DNA of 64,000 bases from Acidiflorens sp963841945 (GCA_963841945.1 CAWJFC010000001.1:1-64000), one strand, 5' to 3'; positions 35,990 through 45,790 are shown, numbered from the stretch's first letter. A program made the numbers and translations. Notes: generated by a model not told the origin, from the letters alone.

Positions 35990-36176
35990 TGGCAGGGCGT
36001 CTGCACATCACGCCCGGCTCGGATCGGAACGGGGCGCAACCGGTGATCGACGTCACATTTAAGACAGCCAAGTCTTAAGGGCAGGGTGGATGGTCACGAC
36101 CAATCGGAGGGTAAATTCGCAGAATCTTCCCATGCTCATGCATTAAGCGGGCATGCAGTAAGCGGGAATGAAAGTG

Positions 36177-36207
36177 TGGGCCGCGGTCTTACCTCACCCG
36201 CGGCCCA
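36177..36207 (-). terminator. Hairpin behind the TonB receptor gene
   Basis: TGGGCCGCGG and CCGCGGCCCA form a perfect 10-bp stem with an 11-base loop, 14 bases after the receptor stop; on the minus strand only CACTTTCATT follows, so the U-tract is weak. Confidence 0.65.
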
Positions 36208-36220
36208 TTACGCGTCCGGG

Positions 36221-39094
36221 CTAAAAGTGGAACCCGAGCTGCGCTGTCAGGGTGCGGGGCGTCACATAATGCGTCCCGCTGAAGGTTGAAAGAAAGTTAT
36301 ACAACGCCGTTTTGTTGGTTACATTGATGGCCGTGAGCGTAAGGCTCCACTTGTAATGGTCGCCCTTGAACAGATTGTCTTCGCCCAAGGAAACATCGAA
36401 CAGATTGCGCGAGGCGATGCGCGGCGGGTTGTGGTCGTCGTTCTCGGTATTGATTCCCGGAATTCGGACTAAATTAGACGTGAATTGTGAGGCCGGGCAC
36501 ACACCCGAAGGAATGGGAATAGTCGGAGTTGCGCGCACGCCATTGCACGCGAGTCCGGCCTCGTATTCCTGATCCGCGCTTAAAGGGTTTCCGAAAACGT
36601 CTTGCAGCAGAATGGCCGGTTGCCCGCCAAGTGTGGTCGATTGCGGGCAATCGTTATATCCCGTTACCCCATAGCATGGCGTGTCGCCGGCCACCAGTCC
36701 GCTGTCATAGCGCCAGTTAAAGCCCACCCACGGGCCAAGCTTCCAGGGCTGGTATTGAAAGTGGGTAGTCTGGTTGAACTTTTCGTCATGGTCAATACGG
36801 AAAGGCACCCCCGGCGCTCCCACCGTCGCGCCGGCGCCACCAATCTGCGGCGGAAAGAAGCGCGCTGCCACGCTCGAAAAAACGAACAACGCCGAGAATC
36901 CGTGAAGGTTGGGCACGCTCACCCGCCCTGCATATCCGGGAATCTTCGAGTTGTGCCATTCGATCGGAAACGTGATTGGAGTGTTGCCGAGCACGCTGAA
37001 ATCGTAGCCATTGTGCGTGTACTTCGTGATCCACTCACCGGAAAAGACCAGATACCGTCCAAAGGCTTGCTCGAGACCGGCATGAAATTCGTTGCGAAAG
37101 CCGGGACTCAGCACTCCACTCACTTCCGGGGAACAGAGAAGAAGTGGCGCCAGCACAGCGTTGCCGCAACCGGTGCTGGAAAGTATCAGATTTTCGTTGA
37201 AGGGAGATTCCAGAGTTCGGGCATAAGAAACTCGAAGAATCGTGTTGGTCCGCTTGACGTTGTATGAGACTCCGAGACGCGGCTCGGCCTGGCGCGCGAT
37301 GGAGAGTCCGTTATAGAAATCGCCACGAATCCCGAGGTTCAGAGACCAGTTTCCCTTGCTGACTACGTCGCGAAGATAGAGCGCCAACTCCTTCACGTCC
37401 GTGTGTCCGCTGAAGGCGTAAAGCCCGCCCCCGCGGGTCAGGTCGTAGGGAAACAGGGTTGAATTGAAAGCCGGGTAAAACGCGCTGTTAGGCGCATTGG
37501 GATTAAAGTACGGGCTCGCAGAATCGGCGACATTGGGCGCGAACCCGAAGCCGGCACATTGTGAGGGATCGGTGAAACCCGGCACAGGAACATTCGCGTC
37601 GGTCGCTGTAGATAGAGTTAAGCAGGGTGCGTTGTAAGCTGGATCGACGATGCCCACCCTGTCGTTTTCATTCAGAAGCGTCTGTTCGTAAGTAACTCCC
37701 GCTTTGATCTGATTGACCCCTTTGACGTATGAGATATCCGACCTAATTCCCGCATTGGTGAGCGTGCGGTTCTGCCCCACGGACTGTCTCTGCAGACTCG
37801 GCGGACCGAGATCCGCGAAAGGATCGTTGCTGGGGTAGTAGTTGTAATCGTCCCGGCGCACGAACCCGCCTAAAGTGAATACCGAATGCGTGTTCACCAG
37901 ATGCGTCCATGAAGGCGCGATGTTGAAGGTTCCGATCTTGGAGCGCTGGTCGTTCGGTCCAACAGCAGGTCCTGGGGTAAAGCCCGTCGGATTGCCGATA
38001 GGAACCACGCCCCCATAGTTCTCTTCCATCGGAAGAACTCCATCCAATCCACTCCAGGCCGTGGCCGTCTGGGAATCGATCGAGTTTGGCGTCTGAAACC
38101 AGCTCCGGCTGTAGCCGAAATTAAGGTGAATCGAGTCATTGGTCGAAACCTGGTAGTCGACGCGGTCGAAAAGGTTTTCCTCATTGCCGCGATCATGCAT
38201 TACCGCGAATTCAGGCGGATCGAGAAATCGGCCGCTGTTCAAACCGCCGATCGAAATGAAGTTCCCCCAGTTTTTCCCGCCATAAGCGACGTCGGCATTG
38301 ACATCGGTGCTTCCAAACGAGCCATATGAGGCGGTCACGTCGCCATGCGGTGTGGTTACACCTTGCCCCGAGCGCGTCGTCGCCACAATCACCACGCTGG
38401 TCTTGCCTCCATACTCTGCTGGAGGTGCGCCCGAGATGACTTCCATCGACTGGATGGAATCGACGGGAATCTGGTTGGAGAAGACTTTGCTTTGCTGGTC
38501 CGTTATAGCCTGGCCGTCGAGCGAGAACGAATTCTCCGCATGATCGCCGATCCCGTGAAAAAGACCGTTCGAGTCGGCAGCGACCCCCGGGGTCGAGAGC
38601 GTAACCAGCGAACTCAACGACGACGATTCACTCTCCAGCGGAAGCTTCTCGATCAAGTCCTTGTCGATGTCCTGGTGGAACGTCGGATCATTCTCGATCA
38701 AGTCTCCTCCGGTAGCCTCCACGCTAACCGTGGTGGAAGATCCGGTTACCTCAAGGTTGACCTTGAGGCTGACCGGAACAACCGACCGTACTTCCACGTC
38801 CTGCACGTTCTCCGCGAATCCCGTTGCCATCACCGTCATGTGATAGGGATTGAATGGCACGTTCGAAAAGCTAAAATTCCCTTTGCTGTCGGTGGTGGTT
38901 GTTCGGTCATATCCGCTGATCGTTTGGTGAATCTCGACCGTTGCATTTGCAACCACCGCACCGGATGGGTCCAGGACCGTTCCATTCAGCGATCCCGAAC
39001 TTCCGCCCGACTGAGCGTAAGCCTGAAACGCCAGAGGAGAAAAGAGAACCACCATAAAAGCCGCACGAAGCGACTTCTTGTAAGAAGCCTGCAT
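36221..39094 (-). CDS. TonB-dependent receptor, Oar-like, with carboxypeptidase-regulatory domain
   Basis: 957 aa from ATG at 39094, which has a perfect GGAGGAATTC ribosome site. Signal peptide (MVVLFSPLAFQAYAQSGG end). Residues about 25-110 form the CarboxypepD_reg beta-sandwich (LNGTVLDPSGAVVANATVEI...DSKGNFSFSNVPFNPYHMTV), then a plug domain with SFSLDGQAITDQQSKVFSNQIPVDSIQSMEVISGAPPAEYGG, and a large outer-membrane beta-barrel ending TLTAQLGFHF with the terminal aromatic. This architecture is the Oar-like class frequent in acidobacteria, used for uptake of large ligands such as oligosaccharides or peptides. The substrate is unknown. Confidence 0.95.
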   Translation of the reverse strand: MQASYKKSLRAAFMVVLFSPLAFQAYAQSGGSSGSLNGTVLDPSGAVVANATVEIHQTISGYDRTTTTDSKGNFSFSNVPFNPYHMTVMATGFAENVQDVEVRSVVPVSLKVNLEVTGSSTTVSVEATGGDLIENDPTFHQDIDKDLIEKLPLESESSSLSSLVTLSTPGVAADSNGLFHGIGDHAENSFSLDGQAITDQQSKVFSNQIPVDSIQSMEVISGAPPAEYGGKTSVVIVATTRSGQGVTTPHGDVTASYGSFGSTDVNADVAYGGKNWGNFISIGGLNSGRFLDPPEFAVMHDRGNEENLFDRVDYQVSTNDSIHLNFGYSRSWFQTPNSIDSQTATAWSGLDGVLPMEENYGGVVPIGNPTGFTPGPAVGPNDQRSKIGTFNIAPSWTHLVNTHSVFTLGGFVRRDDYNYYPSNDPFADLGPPSLQRQSVGQNRTLTNAGIRSDISYVKGVNQIKAGVTYEQTLLNENDRVGIVDPAYNAPCLTLSTATDANVPVPGFTDPSQCAGFGFAPNVADSASPYFNPNAPNSAFYPAFNSTLFPYDLTRGGGLYAFSGHTDVKELALYLRDVVSKGNWSLNLGIRGDFYNGLSIARQAEPRLGVSYNVKRTNTILRVSYARTLESPFNENLILSSTGCGNAVLAPLLLCSPEVSGVLSPGFRNEFHAGLEQAFGRYLVFSGEWITKYTHNGYDFSVLGNTPITFPIEWHNSKIPGYAGRVSVPNLHGFSALFVFSSVAARFFPPQIGGAGATVGAPGVPFRIDHDEKFNQTTHFQYQPWKLGPWVGFNWRYDSGLVAGDTPCYGVTGYNDCPQSTTLGGQPAILLQDVFGNPLSADQEYEAGLACNGVRATPTIPIPSGVCPASQFTSNLVRIPGINTENDDHNPPRIASRNLFDVSLGEDNLFKGDHYKWSLTLTAINVTNKTALYNFLSTFSGTHYVTPRTLTAQLGFHF

Positions 39095-39194
39095 GAATTC
39101 CTCCAGAAAAATGAGTGCCGGTATCAAAGATCAGGACGCGGTTGGCGGTACGAAAGTGGCAACCGGTCTGTGCGCGAAAGATTGCAACGGATCT

Positions 39195-39521
39195 TTAGAT
39201 GGCAGGAGGAGGGCGGACGGATAGCGCGAAAAAGACCAGCCGCTGCTTCCGAGAAACCACCCGCGTCAGAACGGTGGATAGAATCAGGAAGCTGGTGCAG
39301 ATGAGTGCGGATTTCGCCTGGGGAGCGGCCGAGTGGGCTGCGACACACACTGTACACTTTGCCGACTCTTCCGCGCTCGCGTGCTGATGCATCACGACTG
39401 CGATTGCCGACCAAAGCGTCAGCAACAGCAACAGACACGCTATTTTTTTCGATATCGAACCCAAGCTGCGACCCCGGACGCCAATTCGCCGATCTACATC
39501 AGTATCAACACTATAACCCAA
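39195..39521 (-). CDS. Small Cys-containing membrane protein (DUF2946-like)
   Basis: Up to 108 aa. No ATG is near the hydrophobic part; in-frame TTG codons at 39521 or 39464 (the latter just before GSISKKIACLLLLLTLWSA) are possible starts, so the 5' end is uncertain. After the membrane helix comes VVMHQHASAEESAKCTVCVAAHSAAPQ, a His/Cys segment like that of DUF2946 proteins, then a second helix ICTSFLILSTVLT. DUF2946 proteins often accompany TonB receptors or copper genes. It lies 100 bases upstream of the receptor gene in the same direction. Confidence 0.6.
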   Translation of the reverse strand: MGYSVDTDVDRRIGVRGRSLGSISKKIACLLLLLTLWSAIAVVMHQHASAEESAKCTVCVAAHSAAPQAKSALICTSFLILSTVLTRVVSRKQRLVFFALSVRPPPAI

Positions 39522-39584
39522 CTGCGCCCGAGGATGCTGGCCTTCTTGCGTAACGCACGGTCGTAGCCTCGTCTCTGCCCGGCA

Positions 39585-41264
39585 TCAACCCCCGCCGGCC
39601 ATGATGGTTCGTAGAAAGCGCGGCGGCTTGCGGGCTTTGACAGCTTGCTCGAAGCCATAGGCGAGTTTGATGAGCGTCGGTTCGCTCCAGGCTCGCCCGA
39701 AGAATGAGATGCCGACCGGCAGGCCGAATACAAAACCTGCTGTCACGTTGATGTTGGGATATCCGGCGACGGCAGAGGCGTTGGAACTGCCTCCGGCGGC
39801 ATGGTCGCCGTTGACGAGGTCGGTAAGCCAAGCAGGGCTGCCGGTAGGCGCAACGATCGCGTCCAATTGGTGCTTGTCCATGAGCGCGTCGATGCCCTCG
39901 CTTCGCGTGAGTTGGCGATTCTTCGCGAGGGCGTCGAGATATTCCTTTTCCGTCAGCGGTCCCTTTTCTTCCGCCTTTATGAACAGATCCTGTCCGAAGT
40001 AGAGCATCTCTTTTTCGCGATTGCGCTCATTGAATTCGATGATGTCTTTGAGCGTATGCACCGGCGCGTTTGGTCCGAGGCGACCCAGGTAGGCGTTAAG
40101 CCCGGCCTTCAACTCATACATAAAAACTAACAGTTCGGAGTCGTCGAACTTGCCGAAAGTCTCGATATCGGCGGGATCGACCAGCGTCGCCCCATGTTTT
40201 CTCAGAACGTCGAGCGACTGCTCCATGAGGGGGTCAACCGCATCGTTGAAGCCGAAGTATTTTCGAGCCACGCCGATGCGCGCGCCCTTGAGGCCGTTGG
40301 GATCGCAGAATTGCGCGTAATCGGTTTGCGATTTGCCCGCGCTGGCGTTGGTGGCATCGTCATCGGAGTCGATCCCGGCAAGCGCCCCGAGAAGAATCGC
40401 AGCATCGCGCACCGTGCGGCACATGGGGCCGGCCGTGTCTTGCGATTGGGAGATGGGAATAATTCCGGCGCGGCTGATGAGCCCGACTGTCGGCTTGATG
40501 CCGACGATGCCATTGGCTGACGACGGGCAGACGATCGAGCCGTCAGTCTCCGTGCCGATTCCGGCAGCGGCAAGATTTGCCGAAATACCTGCGCCCGTCC
40601 CGGAACTCGATCCGCAGGGATTGCGGTCCAGCGCATAAGGATTCTTCGTCAGGCCGCCACGGCCGCTCCATCCGCTGGTGGAGTGGCTGGAGCGGATGTT
40701 GGCCCACTCGCTGAGGTTAGTTTTGCCGAAGATGATCGCACCGCTGGCGCGCAGCTTTTGTGCCACGAAAGAATCTTTGGGCACTTTTGCGCCAACCAGC
40801 GCAAGCGAACCAGCGGTCGTCATCATGCGGTCGGCGGTGGCAATGTTGTCTTTAATCAACACCGGGATCCCGTGCAGCGGTCCGCGCACATTTCCCGCCT
40901 TGCGCTCTTTGTCGAGCGCGTCGGCGATCGCGAGCGCATCGGGATTCATTTCAATGACACTGTTGAGGACGGGACGGCCCTCGTCGTCGCGCATGTCGAT
41001 GTCGGAAACTCGCACCCAGTATTTCTCGACCAGCGACCGGGCGGTGAATTTGCCCGATTTCAACCCATCTTGCAGCTCTGCGATCGTGATCTCTTCGAGA
41101 TCGAAAGGTTTGGGTTCGTACACGGGGGCACATTTGCCGGAGGCTCCGCGCTCGGCAGCAGACATTTCTCGCGCTCCGCTGAGAGCGGGACGGAGCGTGA
41201 GGGCAGCGGTGGTCCCTCCGAGCGCGGCGGTTTGGAGAAAAGAGCGGCGCGTTGAGTTCGACAT
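39585..41264 (-). CDS. Exported amidase (amidase signature family)
   Basis: 559 aa from ATG at 41264 (MSNSTRRSFLQTAALGG), a Tat signal peptide with the twin Arg; the longer open frame is not needed. The amidase signature is complete: catalytic Lys in PVLIKDNIATADRMMTTAGS, cis-Ser in NPCGSSSGTGAGISANLA and the nucleophile Ser in GTETDGSIVCPSSANG (Ser-cisSer-Lys triad). Followed by GIKPTVGLISRAGIIPIS. Family members hydrolyse amides such as glutamine amides, peptide amides or aryl acylamides; this exported form may act on peptides or cell-wall compounds. Gene order suggests no fixed partner. Confidence 0.93.
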   Translation of the reverse strand: MSNSTRRSFLQTAALGGTTAALTLRPALSGAREMSAAERGASGKCAPVYEPKPFDLEEITIAELQDGLKSGKFTARSLVEKYWVRVSDIDMRDDEGRPVLNSVIEMNPDALAIADALDKERKAGNVRGPLHGIPVLIKDNIATADRMMTTAGSLALVGAKVPKDSFVAQKLRASGAIIFGKTNLSEWANIRSSHSTSGWSGRGGLTKNPYALDRNPCGSSSGTGAGISANLAAAGIGTETDGSIVCPSSANGIVGIKPTVGLISRAGIIPISQSQDTAGPMCRTVRDAAILLGALAGIDSDDDATNASAGKSQTDYAQFCDPNGLKGARIGVARKYFGFNDAVDPLMEQSLDVLRKHGATLVDPADIETFGKFDDSELLVFMYELKAGLNAYLGRLGPNAPVHTLKDIIEFNERNREKEMLYFGQDLFIKAEEKGPLTEKEYLDALAKNRQLTRSEGIDALMDKHQLDAIVAPTGSPAWLTDLVNGDHAAGGSSNASAVAGYPNINVTAGFVFGLPVGISFFGRAWSEPTLIKLAYGFEQAVKARKPPRFLRTIMAGGG

Positions 41265-41373
41265 GCGCTCAACTATAGCGAAGATATTTGAATTCCGGTT
41301 AGACGCGATAGCAAGATCAGGCTGAGCTTTCGCCTTCGAGGTTGGTGATCGAATCGCTCCTTGCGCTCGCCAA

Positions 41374-41769
41374 TTACTTGCGCGGGCCCGCGGCGGCAAG
41401 AATCTCCTGCGGCACTTCCCGGATCGTGATGCAGAATTCGAACATCGGCGTTTCGGTGCCGCGTCCCCACCGGTTAACATCCCAGTGGGCGCGTATCGAT
41501 TTCACCTCGGGCAAGCCTGTGAGATCGACGAGCAGAGGATTTTCTCCGCGGTAGAACTTTTGCTCGAAGACAGCAATCGCTTTGGGATCGAAGGTTGTGC
41601 CGTCGGCGGAGCCTTGAATGCTGACGTCGATCGACTCTTGCTCAATGATATCGGTGATGGCGAAGTTGAGGAGAAATACGCGCGTTGTGCCGGAGCTGAC
41701 GTCAAGAGCAGGACCGTCTCCCTTGGCGGTTGCCACGGTTTTATCGGGGACGAGGAAGGCTTCGATCAT
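41374..41769 (-). CDS. Conserved hypothetical protein, beta-rich
   Basis: 131 aa from ATG 41769; a TTG three codons earlier is also in frame. Strand-like segments VFLLNFAITDIIEQESIDVSI, GENPLLVDLTGLPEV and FEFCITIREVP resemble a small jelly-roll or receptor-binding-like fold. No signal peptide, no catalytic motif recognised. Proteins of this kind are often seen as isolated genes in soil bacteria. The coding frame is unbroken and has normal composition. Confidence 0.65.
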   Translation of the reverse strand: MIEAFLVPDKTVATAKGDGPALDVSSGTTRVFLLNFAITDIIEQESIDVSIQGSADGTTFDPKAIAVFEQKFYRGENPLLVDLTGLPEVKSIRAHWDVNRWGRGTETPMFEFCITIREVPQEILAAAGPRK

Positions 41770-41868
41770 GACTGGCAAGTTTAGCAGAACAGCCGCCGGG
41801 TTAGACTCGCGTCCCGCTCTTCAGTGGGGAGTCGCCGCTTACCGGTGACCGATCACCGCTTCTGGATT

Positions 41869-42669
41869 TCAGATCAGCGGGACAAAATCCAAAAATTGAC
41901 GCAGTAATGGCCCCACCGCTTCCGGGCGCTCCCATGGGGCGTAGTGTCCCGCCTTCGGAATCATCTTCAGGCGGCTGCCGGGAATGTTCTGCCGCATCAG
42001 TTCGCCATCGGCTGCGGTCGAGAGCGTGTCCTCCTCGCCGATTACGATCAGCGTCGGCAGAGTAATGTGCTTGAGATCGGGAGTCGAATCAGGGCGCTCG
42101 GCCATGCCGCGAAGCACCAGGCTGATATCCTCGGGCGACATTTTGCGCATCATCCGGAGAGCGCCCTCGACCAGGTCCGGTCGCGATGAGACAGTGGTTG
42201 TTCCCAGCAGCTTCGGAATCATGCCCTGCAAAAATTGCTCGGTTCCCTGCCCAAGGATGAGGTCGGCATTCTTAAGCCGATTCGCGCGGGCTTCGGTGGT
42301 ATCCGGCTGCGGACGCGTGTCGCAGAGCGCCAGCGCCGACACTCGCCCTCGATATCGGCGAAGGAACTCGAAGAGGATGTAACCCCCGATGGAGCAGACG
42401 ATAAATGCAGCCTTGCCTACGTCGCAGGCGTCCATGATGCGGGCGATGTCAGCCGCATGCTTTCCCATAAGGGCCGGGCCTTGGCCAATTTCAGATTCGC
42501 CGTGTCCGCGGAGATCGGGCAGAATCAGCCGATAGCGCGACAGCAGCGCGGGAATGACTGGCAGCCAGAATTCATGATGCGCGGGAAAGGGATGAAGAAG
42601 CACTACTGGAGGGCCGTCCCCCTGAACCTCATAAAAGATCTCGGCGTCATCGCTGTGCAGCGTGGGCAT
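41869..42669 (-). CDS. Alpha/beta-fold hydrolase
   Basis: 266 aa. Oxyanion motif VLLHPFPAHHEFW, nucleophile elbow FIVCSIGGYILFEF (Ser in C-S-I-G-G; the usual first Gly is Cys), acid in LIVIGEEDTLS and His in PKAGHYAPWERPEAV. The overall pattern matches 3-oxoadipate enol-lactonase-like or general esterase members of the alpha/beta hydrolase superfamily. Cytoplasmic. The substrate cannot be called from sequence. It lies 50 bases downstream of the zinc-ribbon/PspC gene in the same direction. Confidence 0.88.
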   Translation of the reverse strand: MPTLHSDDAEIFYEVQGDGPPVVLLHPFPAHHEFWLPVIPALLSRYRLILPDLRGHGESEIGQGPALMGKHAADIARIMDACDVGKAAFIVCSIGGYILFEFLRRYRGRVSALALCDTRPQPDTTEARANRLKNADLILGQGTEQFLQGMIPKLLGTTTVSSRPDLVEGALRMMRKMSPEDISLVLRGMAERPDSTPDLKHITLPTLIVIGEEDTLSTAADGELMRQNIPGSRLKMIPKAGHYAPWERPEAVGPLLRQFLDFVPLI

Positions 42670-42718
42670 CGCGATCAGGGTATCAGAGACCGGTTCTCAG
42701 TTCTCTGCGCTCCACCCC

Positions 42719-43099
42719 CTACCCGGCAACCGTCTGGTGCGTCTGTACGACCACCGGCGGCAGCGCATGCTCCTCAGGAATAATGATCCAGGCCAGAACG
42801 TAAGCAATCAAGCCCGGGAAGAATCCTGAAGCGAAGGTAAGAAACACCCACAGGATACGGACGAGCGAAGTGTCCAGGCCAAGGTGCTCAGAGAGGCCGG
42901 AGCAAACTCCCGCGATCTTGCGATTGAAGCGCGGGCGCATCAGCTTCGAAGTGCAGTGGGGGTAAGCGACGGCGCGGCCGCAGCTCGAGCAATAACGGGC
43001 TTGATCGGAAAGAGTTGTGCCGCAGGCGTTGCAGTACATAGTGCCGGAGTTGATGCCGCCGGAGTTGATGCCGCCAGAGTTCATGCCGCCGGAGTTCAT
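42719..43099 (-). CDS. Zinc-ribbon and PspC domain membrane protein
   Basis: 126 aa from ATG 43099, with GGGGGTGG as ribosome site. The N-terminus is four repeats of N-S-G-G-(M/I), encoded by a 15-bp tandem repeat (43036-43098). Then a zinc ribbon (CNACGTTLSDQARYCSSCG), and a PspC domain (KLMRPRFNRKIAGVCSGLSEHLGLDTSLVRILWVFLTFASGFFPGLIAYVLAWIIIPEE) with one long or two short membrane passes. PspC domains act in phage-shock envelope stress. A shorter form starting at MYCNACG (43039) is possible. Confidence 0.85.
   Translation of the reverse strand: MNSGGMNSGGINSGGINSGTMYCNACGTTLSDQARYCSSCGRAVAYPHCTSKLMRPRFNRKIAGVCSGLSEHLGLDTSLVRILWVFLTFASGFFPGLIAYVLAWIIIPEEHALPPVVVQTHQTVAG
43036..43098. repeat. 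15-bp tandem repeat inside the PspC gene
   Basis: Four copies of about 15 bp (GCCGGAGTTGATGCC-like on the plus strand), encoding N-S-G-G-M/I. Copy-number change would keep the reading frame. Confidence 0.75.
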
Positions 43100-43186
43100 G
43101 GTCCACCCCCTGATCAAATTATACGAGTGAGCCGGTCGAAATGTTCCCCCGGGGACGTTCGTGGATGACCGCGGGACTGCCCCCGG

Positions 43187-43209
43187 GTAGCGGCTGAATC
43201 AGCCGCTAC
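43187..43209. repeat. 23-bp near-perfect palindrome
   Basis: GTAGCGGCTGA-A-TCAGCCGCTAC, an 11-bp arm pair around one central base, in the gap upstream of the Ig-like gene. Could be a terminator without U-tract, an operator or a member of a dispersed repeat. Confidence 0.6.
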
Positions 43210-43336
43210 TGACTCTCGCGATTCCTGTCAGAGTCTGGATAAACGGGGATATAATGATTGCCCCATAGTCGATCGAGTTAGCTCCTTACCCCCTGAACTC
43301 GGTCGCAAACAGCATCACCGTCTCGCTGGAGGCCGT

Positions 43337-44849
43337 ATGAAGTCTCTCCCTCTCGCCCTATTCGCCGCACTCACCTTCGCCGTCCTCCTGACGCCGGTCG
43401 TTGCGCAGTCTCACCCCCAGCCGGACGCATCCGCCATCGCGCCTCAGAGTTCCATCGCTCCGCAGCCAGAGGTTGCCCAATCAACAGTTCCTCAGTCAGA
43501 CCGGCCTGACTACGAGCATCCCTGTCCCTCAAAGACTAAGTGGTACGAGGACGACGGCGGTCCCTACGTGACCGAGCCTTTCACCCTGGGCGCAACCGCC
43601 AACATGAGCGAATATTGCCACAACGTCTATCATGATATTTGCACCGGTGAAATGCTCTTCTATGTCTACAGCAAGGGTGCCTGGAATGAACTCGGCGCCG
43701 GCACTCACGCCGGGGAGTGCGCCTGGCAATTGACCACCAGCGCATTCTCCGCCGGAAACCAGCGCCTGAAGGCCGTTTACACAGACGACCAGGACGGCTT
43801 CGGTTCCAGCTCCGCCCTTGTCACTCTCAATGTCCAGAAGTGGCCCACCACCACAACTCTCACCTCGTCGCAGGATCCATCGATCTATAAGCAGGATGTA
43901 ACCTTCACCGCCACAGCCGTGCCCGATCCGAACGCGCCCGCGACTCCGACCGGAAAGATCAAATTCTCCGATGGCTCAAAAGTATTAGGGACCGTGGTCG
44001 TAGACGCCAATGGCATAGCCACCCTGACCACACAGAATCTTCCCGCCGGAATGGACCCGATCACCGCCCAATATCTCGGCGACTCCGATAACGCCGCCAG
44101 CACTTCGCCCGGTTCTGATTCAGGTCGTGAATCCCGCAGATGAAGAGACAAGTTCGGCCCCAAGTGCCGTGGGAGCCAGCGCCGGGCTCAGCAACCGCGC
44201 GTCCGACGCACCCGCTGTTGCAAAATCGCAGCCTCAGTCTTCGCCTGCCTATACCTGCCGGACAACAACCACACTCTCCACCTCGGGCTCGCCCTCAATG
44301 ACCACGCTCGACGTCACCTTCACCTCGCTGAGTTCTCAAGGACCGACCTGCAAGGGTCAGCAGAACTACGGGTGCAACGGCGAGGTGGTTTTTTACAACG
44401 ATCACCAGCAGATCGGCAGCGCCAATCTCAACGTCGGCTGTGCGGCTTCAATGGACACAACTTCCCTGTCCGCCGGAACGCACCATATCTCGGCAACCTT
44501 CTATCCGGAGAGACCCTGGAACCGCAGCTCTGCCGAACTCACACAGGTCATCGATAAGTGGCCGACCGCCAGTTCGCTGACTTCAACGCCCAACCCATCC
44601 AACGACAATCAGGATGTGACGTTCACCGCGAACGTCACTTCGCCCCAAGTAGGACCGTTGCCGACCGGCAAGGTTAAGTTTCTCGACGGTGCGAAAAGCC
44701 TGGGAGCGGCGTCCGTCGACGCAAACGGCAACGCCACGATCACAACCAGGCGTCTAGCCGTTGGCACGGACTCCATTACCTCGGAATATCTTGGAGATGG
44801 AAACAATCTGACAAGTCAGGCGGCCCTGCAGCAGGTCGTAAATCCGTAA
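43337..44849 (+). pseudogene. Secreted protein with Ig-like repeats, broken by one frameshift
   Basis: Two overlapping frames, 43337-44143 (268 aa) and a second frame whose first ATG is at 44127 (to 44849), read as one protein if one C is removed from the CCC at 44108-44110: ...NAASTSP-VLIQVVNPADEE.... The joined product (about 504 aa) has a signal peptide (ALFAALTFAVLLTPVVAQ) and four Ig-like repeats: ATANMSEYCHNV..., TTTTLTSSQDPSIYKQDVTF, RTTTTLSTSGSP... and ASSLTSTPNPSNDNQDVTF. The two ends VLIQVVNP and ALQQVVNP match as repeat termini. So the gene is probably one secreted, surface-type protein interrupted by an indel, real or from sequencing. Function: adhesion or structural, unproven. 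Confidence 0.75.
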
Positions 44850-44888
44850 GAACCCCGAGCCAGCGAGGAAATTCCTAGATTTGGTTTT

Positions 44889-44917
44889 CTCCGTGACTCC
44901 GTGTCTCCGTGGTGAGA
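44889..44917. repeat. Intergenic CTCCGTG-type repeat
   Basis: CTCCGTGACTCCGTGTCTCCGTGG-like text of the kind also seen at 53791-53810 and 57601-57683. Confidence 0.5.
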
Positions 44918-44942
44918 CTAAAACCGGGCCCCGCCCCACAGC

Positions 44943-45638
44943 CTACTTCTCTGCCATCGCCCCAACCAGCGACTCGAAGATCTTGAATCCATCCGTGCAG
45001 CCCAGTTCCGGTTCAGCCGACCGCTCCGGATGCGGCATCATCCCCAGCACATTCCGTCCCGCGCTGCAAATCCCGGCAATATTTTCAATCGAGCCATTCG
45101 GATTCGCCTCCGCCGTAACCTCGCCCTGCGCGTTCACATAGCGGAACACGATGCGCTCGTCCCGTTTCAACTCCGCCAGCGTCGCCTCGTCGCAAAAATA
45201 ATTCCCTTCCATGTGCCCGATCGGAATCGTCAGCACTTCCCCTTTTGCGCATGCGCCCGTAAACGGCGTCTGATTATTTTCCACGCGCACATGCACCGGC
45301 TTGCAGACATACTTCAGCCCAACATTGCGCATCAGCGCCCCCGGCAAAAGCCCGGCCTCGCACAAAATCTGGAACCCATTGCAGATCCCCATCACCAACC
45401 CGCCCCCATCGGCAAACTTGCGCACCGACTGCATCACCGGAGAGAACTTCGCAATCGCGCCCGTCCTCAGATAATCGCCATAAGCAAACCCGCCGGGCAC
45501 AATGATCGCATCGCAGTTCTGCAAATCCTGCGAGTCATGCCAAAGAAAAACAGCTTTCTGCCGAGCCACCTGCTCAACCGTCCAGAAAGCATCGTGATCG
45601 CAATTCGAACCGGGGAAAATAATGACGCCAAATTTCAT
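44943..45638 (-). CDS. purQ: Phosphoribosylformylglycinamidine synthase, glutaminase subunit
   Basis: Class I glutamine amidotransferase that supplies ammonia for the fourth step of purine synthesis together with PurL and PurS. 231 aa from ATG at 45638 (MKFGVIIFPGSNCDHDAFW); an in-frame TTG is 2 codons upstream. The nucleophile Cys is in VMGICNGFQILCEAG, the His-Glu pair in GMMPHPERS, and the GGFAYGDYLRTGAIAKF segment is characteristic of PurQ. Length is normal. purL and purS are not in the window. Confidence 0.97.
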   Translation of the reverse strand: MKFGVIIFPGSNCDHDAFWTVEQVARQKAVFLWHDSQDLQNCDAIIVPGGFAYGDYLRTGAIAKFSPVMQSVRKFADGGGLVMGICNGFQILCEAGLLPGALMRNVGLKYVCKPVHVRVENNQTPFTGACAKGEVLTIPIGHMEGNYFCDEATLAELKRDERIVFRYVNAQGEVTAEANPNGSIENIAGICSAGRNVLGMMPHPERSAEPELGCTDGFKIFESLVGAMAEK

Positions 45639-45790
45639 GAGCAATTCACCCTAACTAAATTTAGCAGATACAGCCCCCGCTTGGATTAAACCGACGCATA
45701 CCCAAAGAAAGCGAGCCGAGCGCGTCATTCCCCCGCGAGAGTTCAACGTGCATAGCCGCGAGCTTACGCCAGTTGACCCGGATACTTGGT

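Noticed and set aside
44100..44115. Programmed +1 frameshift in the Ig-like gene
   Set aside because: No downstream structure or rare-codon signal supports it; an indel in CCC is simpler.
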